Shown here: piece after piece, positions 57,082 to 64,000 of the stretch
Layout of the letters: each line of letters starts with the position of its first letter
Position numbering within the stretch: position 1 is the first letter of the stretch
NCBI RefSeq assembly: GCF_013409935.1
Contig: NZ_JACCCO010000003.1
Coordinates: 1,178,001 to 1,242,000 of the forward strand
DNA length: 64,000 nucleotides
Reading direction: 5' to 3'
Source of the DNA: Streptosporangium sandarakinum
GTDB taxonomy: Bacteria; Actinomycetota; Actinomycetes; Streptosporangiales; Streptosporangiaceae
Program-made: the position numbers and the translations under genes
The notes under the pieces: generated by a model
The model's input: the letters and a program-made list of their open reading frames with translations, nothing else
Database searches by the model: none
What the model was told of the DNA's origin: nothing

Positions 57082-57990
57082 TCAGAGCACGGCGGACAGG
57101 CGCTTGAGCGGGCCGTGCAGGCCGTACCGCTCGGCCAGGGCGTCGAGCGCCTCCGGGTCGCGCGGCGCGGCGGGCAGGGACAGGTCGAGCTCCGGGACCG
57201 GCGCGTCGTGCGCCACCCGGACCACCGCGGGGGCGGCGCGCAGGTAGTCGCGGGCCGCGGCGAGCTTGGCGCGCTGCCCGGCCGGCAGGTCGCCCGCGCC
57301 GTCGTCCAGGGCCGTGACCAGCGCCTCCAGCGAGCCGAACCGGGTGATCAGCGCGGCCGCCGTCTTGTCGCCGATCCCGGCGACGCCGGGCAGGCCGTCG
57401 CTGGGGTCGCCGCGCAGCACGGCGAAGTCGGCGTAGGAGCGGCCCGGCACGCCGTACCGGGCGGACACCGCGGCCTCGTCGACGATCTGGAGGTTCTTGA
57501 CGCCCCGCGCGGTGTACAGGACGCGGACGGGGCGGGCGTCGTCGACGAGCTGGAACATGTCGCGGTCGCCGGTGACGATGTCCACCGGCCCGCGGGCACG
57601 GGCGGTGAACGTGCCCATCACGTCGTCGGCCTCGTAGCCGGGCACCCCGACGCGGGCGATGCCGGCGGCGTCGAGCACCCGCTCGATCACCGGCACCTGC
57701 GGGGCCAGGGTGTCGGGGACCTCCTCGCCGCCGTCGGCGGCGAGCCGGTGCGCCTTGTAGGAGGGGATCGCCGCCACCCGGAAGGCCGGGCGCCAGTCGG
57801 CGTCCATGCAGGCCACCAGTTCGCCGGGGGAGTGCTCCCGGACCAGCATGGCGATCATGTCGATGAGCCCGCGGACGGCGTTGACCGGCATGCCGTCCGG
57901 CGCGGTCACCGACTCGGGGACTCCGTAGAAGGCACGGAAGTAAAGAGAGGGGGTGTCGAGCAGAAGAAGCTTCTCGGGACTGGTCGTCAT
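57082..57990 (-). CDS. 5'-3' exonuclease (PolA N-domain-like, Rv2090 family)
   Basis: Stand-alone FEN/5'-3' exonuclease of 302 aa. LLLLDTPSLYFRAFYGVPES, the acidic metal sites in CMDADWRPAFR, GYEADDVMGTF and VTGDRDMFQLVDD, then the helix-hairpin-helix GDPSDGLPGVAGIGDKTAAAL. Resembles the 5'-nuclease domain of DNA polymerase I without the polymerase. Position beside helY and an M24 peptidase gene matches mycobacteria (Rv2090). ATG 57990 is the natural start (MTTSPEKLLLLDT). Confidence 0.92.
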   Translation of the reverse strand: MTTSPEKLLLLDTPSLYFRAFYGVPESVTAPDGMPVNAVRGLIDMIAMLVREHSPGELVACMDADWRPAFRVAAIPSYKAHRLAADGGEEVPDTLAPQVPVIERVLDAAGIARVGVPGYEADDVMGTFTARARGPVDIVTGDRDMFQLVDDARPVRVLYTARGVKNLQIVDEAAVSARYGVPGRSYADFAVLRGDPSDGLPGVAGIGDKTAAALITRFGSLEALVTALDDGAGDLPAGQRAKLAAARDYLRAAPAVVRVAHDAPVPELDLSLPAAPRDPEALDALAERYGLHGPLKRLSAVL

Positions 57991-58075
57991 GGCATCAGCA
58001 TGCCCTTAAGTCGTCGGGGAACGGGAGAAGCCGCCGGCGGGCGCTTGGAGGCATCGGCCCGGGCATGGCGGTCGT

Positions 58076-59359
58076 TCAACCGGCCGGGGCGAACGCCAGC
58101 ACGCAGACGTCGTCTTCGGGGTTGGGGCCGCCGACCGCCTCGACCAGCCGGTCGAGCCCGGCGGACAGGCCGGCCCCGCGCAGCCCGGACAACCCGGCCG
58201 CCGCCTTCAGCAGCAGCGCGACGCCGTCGTCGATGTCGCGGTCGCGCCGCTCCACGAGGCCGTCGGTGAACAGCAGCAGCAGGTCGTCCTCGCGCAGCCG
58301 GATCTCGGCCGAGGCGTACGGCTCGGTGAGGGTGGCGCCCAGCAGCACCCCGTCGGGCGGGGCGAGCTGGACGGCCGTCCCGTCGCGGACCAGGACCGGC
58401 GCGGGGTGCCCGGCCTGGCTCCAGGTGAACACGCCGGTGGCCGGGTCGAGGTGGCCGGCGACGGCGGTCGCGGTGGCCTCGGCCATCCGGTGCGTCACCA
58501 GGTGGTTGAGCCACGAAAGCAGCCGGCCGGCCGGCTCGCCGGTCATCGCCAGTGCCGTCAGCGCGTGCCGCAGTACGGTCATCTCCGCGGCGGCGGGCAG
58601 GCCGTGCCCGGACACGTCGCCGACGGCCAGCAGGATCCGGCCGTCCGGCAGGGGGACGGCGTCGTGCCAGTCGCCGCCGAGGCCGTCCTCGGCGCCGGTC
58701 GGGTGGTAGCGCGTCTCGATCCGCGCGCCGGGCAGGCCGGGCGAGGAGGCGGGGCCGGGCAGCAGTGCCTCGCAGAGGGCCTCGCTCCGCCGCTGCTCCA
58801 GGGTCGCCCGGCCGAGGAGCTCGCCCAGCCGGCGCCGCGCCTCGGCGATGCCGCGTTCGGCCAGGCGGTGGCCGGTGACGTCCTGGATCACGCCGTGCAC
58901 GGCGGTGCGCCCGCCGGCCGCCACGGGGTCCAGGGCCGCCCGCAGGTTGCGGATCTCGCCCCGGCGGCGGATGCGGAACTCGGTCTCGCCGGGCTCGGCC
59001 CGGTGCACGACGGACCGCAGCAGGCGGTCCAGGCCGGCCCGGTCGCCCGTCTCGACGTGGGAGGCCAGGTCCGCCAGGCGGATGGGCCCCTCGCCGGGAT
59101 CGCGGCCGAAGATGGCGTACACCCGGTCGGACCAGATGGTCTCCCCGGTCTGGAGATTCCATTCGGCCCAGCCGAGATCGCCCAGCCGTTCGGCCTGCGC
59201 CAGCCGGACGCTGAGGAGGTGGTGTTCGACGGCCAGGTGCTCGTCCAGCTCTCCCCGCGGGCGCCGCGTCGTGTCGGTCGCGGTCAGCGGGGCGGAACCG
59301 GTCACGTGGTCGTTTCGTGGGTGGAGGGGGGGCTGGTGGCCGCCCACTACGCCGACCAT
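58076..59359 (-). CDS. SpoIIE-type PP2C phosphatase with PAS domain
   Basis: Probable regulator of an anti-sigma pathway, 427 aa. PAS/PAC sensor ~65-175 (LGWAEWNLQTGETIWSDRVY, then the C-terminal RTAVHGVIQDVTGHR). A coiled-coil linker ~177-210 leads into the PP2C-SIG (SpoIIE) domain: GGDWHDAVPLPDGRILLAVG, DVSGHGLPAAAEM (metal Asp), YASAEIRLREDDLLLLFTDG and NPEDDVCVLAFAP. No membrane helix. ATG 59359 has GAGAG upstream; GTG 59305 is an alternative. On the minus strand TTGAAG and TAGAAT with 19-nt spacing lie just upstream. Confidence 0.88.
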   Translation of the reverse strand: MVGVVGGHQPPLHPRNDHVTGSAPLTATDTTRRPRGELDEHLAVEHHLLSVRLAQAERLGDLGWAEWNLQTGETIWSDRVYAIFGRDPGEGPIRLADLASHVETGDRAGLDRLLRSVVHRAEPGETEFRIRRRGEIRNLRAALDPVAAGGRTAVHGVIQDVTGHRLAERGIAEARRRLGELLGRATLEQRRSEALCEALLPGPASSPGLPGARIETRYHPTGAEDGLGGDWHDAVPLPDGRILLAVGDVSGHGLPAAAEMTVLRHALTALAMTGEPAGRLLSWLNHLVTHRMAEATATAVAGHLDPATGVFTWSQAGHPAPVLVRDGTAVQLAPPDGVLLGATLTEPYASAEIRLREDDLLLLFTDGLVERRDRDIDDGVALLLKAAAGLSGLRGAGLSAGLDRLVEAVGGPNPEDDVCVLAFAPAG

Positions 59360-59539
59360 TTAGCTCGCTCTCGAAATGTGTGGTCTTGCGGACATTCTAT
59401 TGACAAATTGTGATCGTGCTTCAACGGAGTGTAGTGATGTCGTCGCGATCCGGGTGGGGTTTCCCGGGCTTTCCCGCACTTTCCTTGGTGCTCCGGGGCC
59501 GGATGCGTCGTTCGTCCTTCCGGTACTAGATTGGGCGAT

Positions 59540-60655
59540 GTGACAACGGAGTCTGCTGACCTGTATCCCGTTACCCGCCTGGCCGACGCCCAGCGGGCGA
59601 CCGCCGCCGCCGGGCTCGGAGCGCTGCTCCTGACGCCCGGCCCCGACCTGCGGTACGTGACCGGCTACGACGCGCTGCCGCTGGAGCGGCTCACCTGCCT
59701 GGTGCTGCCGGCCGAGGGCGACGCCTTCCTCGTGGTGCCCCGTCTGGAGCTGCCCGCCGCCGAGCACTCCCCGGCCTCCCGGCTGGGCGTCGAGTTCGTG
59801 CCCTGGGACGAGACCGACGACCCGTACGCGGCGATCGGCGCCCGGCTGGGCGGGGTCTCCCGGGTCGGCCTGGCCGACCGCATGTGGGCGATGCAGTCGC
59901 TGCGCTTCCGCGACGCGCTCCCCGGCGCCGAGCAGGTGCTCGCCGGGACGGTCCTGCGGGGGCTGCGCATGCGCAAGAGCCCGGCCGAGGTGGCCGCGCT
60001 GCGCGAGGCGGGCGCCGCCATCGACGCCGTCCACGCCCAGGTGCCCGAGTTCCTGCGGGCCGGCCGTACCGAGCGGGAGGTCGGGCGGGACATCGCCGAG
60101 GCGATCGTCGCCGCCGGCCACGCGACCGTCGACTTCGTCATCGTCGGCTCCGGTCCCAACGGCGCCAGCCCGCACCACGAGCTGTCGGACCGGGTCATCC
60201 AGCCCGGGGAGCCGGTCGTGGTGGACATCGGCGGCCAGATGCCCAGCGGCTACTGCTCCGACTCCACCCGGGTCTACTGCGTCGGGGAGCCCCCGGCCGA
60301 CTTCGTCAAGTACTACGACGTGCTCCAGCGCGCCCAGGAGGCCGCCTGCCGGGCGGTACGGCCCGGCGTCGCGTGCGAGGCCATCGACGCCGCCGCGCGG
60401 GAGGTGATCGCCGAGGAGGGCTACGGCGAGTACTTCATCCACCGCACCGGCCACGGCATCGGCCTGGAGACCCACGAGGAGCCCTACATCGTCGCGGGCA
60501 ACGCCGAGCCGATGGCGCCGGGCTTCGCCTTCTCCGTCGAGCCGGGCATCTATCTCCCCGGCGCCCACGGCGCCCGCATCGAGGACATCCTCGTCTGCAC
60601 CGAGGAGGGTGGCGAGCGGGTCAACCACCGGCCTCGCGAGCTCGTCATCGTGTAA
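59540..60655 (+). CDS. pepE: M24-family metallopeptidase (Xaa-Pro aminopeptidase-like)
   Basis: Creatinase-fold metallopeptidase of 371 aa removing N-terminal residues before proline. N-domain ~1-125; catalytic domain with metal ligands in VVVDIGGQMPSGYCSDSTRV (two Asp), HRTGHGIGLETHEEP (His), FSVEPGIYLPGAHGARIEDI (Glu, Glu). TAGATT at 59527-59532 ends 7 nt before GTG 59540, so translation is probably leaderless. PepE (Rv2089c) occupies the same spot at the end of the mycobacterial block; the symbol is transferred on that basis. Confidence 0.9.
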   Translation: MTTESADLYPVTRLADAQRATAAAGLGALLLTPGPDLRYVTGYDALPLERLTCLVLPAEGDAFLVVPRLELPAAEHSPASRLGVEFVPWDETDDPYAAIGARLGGVSRVGLADRMWAMQSLRFRDALPGAEQVLAGTVLRGLRMRKSPAEVAALREAGAAIDAVHAQVPEFLRAGRTEREVGRDIAEAIVAAGHATVDFVIVGSGPNGASPHHELSDRVIQPGEPVVVDIGGQMPSGYCSDSTRVYCVGEPPADFVKYYDVLQRAQEAACRAVRPGVACEAIDAAAREVIAEEGYGEYFIHRTGHGIGLETHEEPYIVAGNAEPMAPGFAFSVEPGIYLPGAHGARIEDILVCTEEGGERVNHRPRELVIV

Positions 60656-60729
60656 CAAGTGTCACAATCGGGGTGGCCGGTGAACCCGGTCACCCTTTTT
60701 GTCGCTCTCGCCCATGACCTGGAGCGGAT

Positions 60730-61875
<1,146 letters not shown>

Positions 61876-62044
61876 TCGGGGGAAGGCCGGGCCCCTCCTC
61901 AGGTCGGCCTCCTCGGGCCGGCCTGTTCGGGGCCGGCCTCCTCAGATCGGCCTCTTCCGGATGGCGTGAGCCCGGGGCCCGTCCCCGCGGACCGCCCTGA
62001 ACCCGGACCCTCCCGGCCGCCGGAGGCACCGGCGGCCCTCCCGG

Positions 62045-62794
62045 TCAGCCGGGCAGGGGCAGGGCGGAGAGGACGACCACGCAGAGGACGGCGCAGACCA
62101 GGGTGACGGCGGCGGTGCGGACCCGCGCCGCCGCGGTCGGCCGCAGGATGACCGGCAACGCCAGGCCCATGACCGCCAGGGCCGCGAGCGACCACGGAAC
62201 CGCAAGGGAGCCCACGCGGTCCAGCAGCTCCGCCGACCGGAGCTCCTGGGTGAACCGGGCCAGCAGCAGCCCGCTGAGCACTCCCACCACGAGGTCGCCG
62301 CACCGGCCGGGACGGCGGCAGAGATGCCCGGTCAGGCCGAAGGCGATCAGCACGGCGGCCAGCACCGCCATCTCCCAGCCGATGCCCCCGATGCCCCCCG
62401 TGCCCTCGGTGCCGCCGGGGACGAGCGGGGTCTGGCGGTCGAGCGCGTGAGCCGTCATGTGACCGGCCGCGGTGCCCGCCCCGGTGAGGCCGCCGATCAG
62501 CAGGGCCCAGCCGGGCCGGGAGATGCCACGCGTCATGGCCAGGACCAGCACGCCGTACAGGTAGGGGTCGTAGAAGGCCACGACATGCGCGGGCAGCGCA
62601 TCGGCGGCCGTCTGACCGGCCAGGGAGAGGGCCATGCCCAGCGTCAGGCCCACCAGCATCCGGCCGATGACGGCCCGCTCCCGCCGATCCAGCACCCGGA
62701 AGTCAGGCTCGGGGGAGGGATGTCGCTGCTCCGACGCCGGGAGAGCGGACTCCCGGGGCACGGGCCACCCCGCCACGTCATCGCTCGTCCCCAT
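62045..62794 (-). CDS. Integral membrane protein of unknown function
   Basis: 249 aa with a ~38-residue polar N-terminus followed by about six hydrophobic helices (MLVGLTLGMALSLAG, GWEMAVLAAVLIAFGLTG, AVTLVCAVLCVVVLSALP). A Gly/Thr loop GGTEGTGGIGGIG interrupts the middle. I do not recognise a family. GGTGAGG precedes ATG 62794. It is the next minus-strand gene after repeat array 3, with 122 nt between the array end and its start. Confidence 0.7.
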   Translation of the reverse strand: MGTSDDVAGWPVPRESALPASEQRHPSPEPDFRVLDRRERAVIGRMLVGLTLGMALSLAGQTAADALPAHVVAFYDPYLYGVLVLAMTRGISRPGWALLIGGLTGAGTAAGHMTAHALDRQTPLVPGGTEGTGGIGGIGWEMAVLAAVLIAFGLTGHLCRRPGRCGDLVVGVLSGLLLARFTQELRSAELLDRVGSLAVPWSLAALAVMGLALPVILRPTAAARVRTAAVTLVCAVLCVVVLSALPLPG

Positions 62795-62916
62795 GCGACG
62801 GCCTCACCCCCCCGGGCGTCATGGAACCTCACCTCTACGGTTGTGATTCCGCATGTTGCCCGCGGGTGGTGTCAGAAAAATCGCAAAACTTATCTAAATT
62901 TGCCCTCATTGTTGTA

Positions 62917-63170
62917 CTCACTGCGACACTGCGTGTCGCGGCTCGGGGGCTGGTGTCCGGTGTCTTCCCTCGTCACTTCGTCGCTTCGCTCCTGCGTTCC
63001 TCGGTCCAGACACCGGCGCCCCCTCGCGGTGTTCATGGCGACACTGCGTGTCGCGGCTCGGGGGCTCTTGCCCGGTGTCTTCCCTCGTCACTTCGTCGCT
63101 GCGCTCCTTCGTTCCTCAGTCCAGACACCGGCGCCCCCTCGCGGGTCCAGGCACCGGCGGCTTCTTGCGG
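62917..63170 (-). repeat. Array 3: two copies of the ~115-nt repeat after the disulfide-reductase gene
   Basis: In the direction of transcription units start at 63140 and 63025 (period 115) after a truncated lead-in (CCGGTGCCTGGACC, 63145-63158), starting just past the stop at 63172. The unit, including both inverted repeats, matches arrays 1 and 2; the last short hairpin reads GCGACAC-GCA-GTGTCGC. A lead-in of the same kind precedes array 1. Flanking bases 62870-62916 are strikingly AT-rich. Confidence 0.93.
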
Positions 63171-63171
63171 G

Positions 63172-64000
63172 TCAGAGGCCGTATTCCTCCAGGAGGCGGA
63201 GCCAGATCTCGCTGACCGTGGGGAAGGACGGTACGGCGTGCCACAGCCGGTCGAGGGGCACCTCGCCGGTCACCGCGATCGTCGCCGAGTGCAGCAGTTC
63301 GGCGACGCCCGCGCCGACGAAGGTCACGCCGAGCAGGACGCGGCGGCGCTCGTCCACCACCGCCTTCGCCCGTCCCCGGTAGTCCTCGCCGAGCAGGTAG
63401 GCCCCGGTCACCGAGGCCAGGTCGTACTCCACCACGCGCACGTCGAACCCCGCGGAGCGGGCGGCGGCCTCGGTCCGGCCGACCGCGCAGACCTGCGGGT
63501 CGGTGAAGACCACCTGGGGCGCGCCGAGGGAGTCGGCTACGGCGCGCAGCCCCGGCAGGTCGTCGCGGTCGCCCCGGACCCGCGCCGCGATCACGTCGCC
63601 GCACACCCGCGCCTGGTACTTGCCCATGTGGGTGAGAAGGTTGCGGCCGTTGACGTCGCCCACCGCGTACAGCCAGCCCTCGGGGACCCCGGTGGCGCGC
63701 ATGCTGTCGTCGACCTCCACCGGGCCCTTCTCGGGCAGGCCCACGGTGCCGAGGCCGAGGTCGCCGGTCGCGGGCCGGCGCCCGGTGGCCATCAGCAGCT
63801 CGTCGGCCGTGATCGGCGGGCCCTCGCTCAGGTGGACGGTCACCGGGCCACCCGGTACGGACCGCTCCACCTTCGTCACCTCGACGCCGAAGCGGACGTC
63901 GACGCCGCCGTCGGCCAGCGAGTCGCGCAGCAGCTTCCCGGCGAACGGCTCCATCCGGTCCAGCAGCGAGCGGCCCCGCACCAGCATCGTCGTCTCCTCG
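63172..64000 (-). CDS. FAD/NAD(P)-dependent disulfide oxidoreductase, 5' end outside window
   Basis: C-terminal ~275 residues of a pyridine nucleotide-disulfide reductase (lipoamide dehydrogenase / mercuric reductase / mycothione reductase group). GGVDVRFGVEVTKVER and LLMATGRRPATGDLG belong to the NAD domain, GWLYAVGDVNGRNLLTHMGK is the second FAD motif, and the dimerisation domain has PQVVFTDPQVCAVGRTE and the C-terminal HAVPSFPTVSEIWLRLLEEY with the catalytic His. The redox-active CxxxxC and FAD GxGxxG lie beyond the window, so the exact member cannot be named. ATG 63987 is internal. Confidence 0.85.
   Translation of the reverse strand, partial: EETTMLVRGRSLLDRMEPFAGKLLRDSLADGGVDVRFGVEVTKVERSVPGGPVTVHLSEGPPITADELLMATGRRPATGDLGLGTVGLPEKGPVEVDDSMRATGVPEGWLYAVGDVNGRNLLTHMGKYQARVCGDVIAARVRGDRDDLPGLRAVADSLGAPQVVFTDPQVCAVGRTEAAARSAGFDVRVVEYDLASVTGAYLLGEDYRGRAKAVVDERRRVLLGVTFVGAGVAELLHSATIAVTGEVPLDRLWHAVPSFPTVSEIWLRLLEEYGL

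Overview
The window is chromosomal DNA from a high-GC actinomycete. The evidence is GC-rich third codon positions, frequent GTG starts, leaderless -10/start geometry, and a complete Pup-proteasome locus. A Streptosporangiales-type organism (Streptosporangium/Nonomuraea-like) fits best, but that is inference from gene content, not a phylogenetic result.

Backbone: from about 10.5 to 60.7 kb the genes follow the order known around the mycobacterial proteasome (Rv2119 to Rv2089c in M. tuberculosis): PD-(D/E)XK nuclease, trmI, arc/mpa, dop, pup, prcB, prcA, pafA, FKBP isomerase, pafB, pafC, tatA, tatC, HelY-like helicase, small membrane protein, 5'-3' exonuclease and M24 peptidase. Pup is attached to lysines by PafA, removed by Dop, and drawn by ARC into the PrcAB 20S core. 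PafB and PafC are the WYL DNA-damage regulators. Extra modules break up this backbone: an acyltransferase between arc and dop, an antisense Ser/Thr kinase between dop and pup, an 11-kb opposite-strand glycan operon between pup and prcB, and a secreted lectin-tagged carbohydrate pair plus a dead oxidoreductase gene between the FKBP gene and pafB.

Left flank (0-10.5 kb): a peptide ABC importer (SBP truncated by the window edge, one permease, two ATPases), a GNAT/LysR divergent pair with a perfect LysR box, a dialkylglycine decarboxylase gene with its divergent LysR regulator (dgdA/dgdR type), and an orphan NarL-type response regulator. Right flank (55-64 kb): RNase II-like protein, SpoIIE-type phosphatase, acyl-CoA dehydrogenase, a membrane protein and a flavin disulfide reductase cut by the window end.

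Glycan operon (34.3 to 23.4 kb, minus strand): sugar-binding lipoprotein, two permeases, MalK-type ATPase, PHP-type metallohydrolase, Gfo/Idh/MocA oxidoreductase and GH38 alpha-mannosidase, mostly joined by 1-4 nt overlaps. It looks like an uptake and breakdown route for a mannose-containing glycoside.

The most unusual element is a ~115-nt tandem repeat in three arrays: 10 copies at 31.8-32.9 kb, 4 at 49.7-50.2 kb and 2 at 62.9-63.1 kb. Every array starts 5-35 nt after a stop codon and has the same orientation relative to the upstream gene. Each unit can fold into two stems supported by G-U wobbles and one compensatory change. Two arrays lie between a gene whose product is needed in excess (sugar-binding protein, TatA) and its membrane partner (permease, TatC), which suggests an actinobacterial counterpart of REP/MIRU elements that sets expression ratios within operons.
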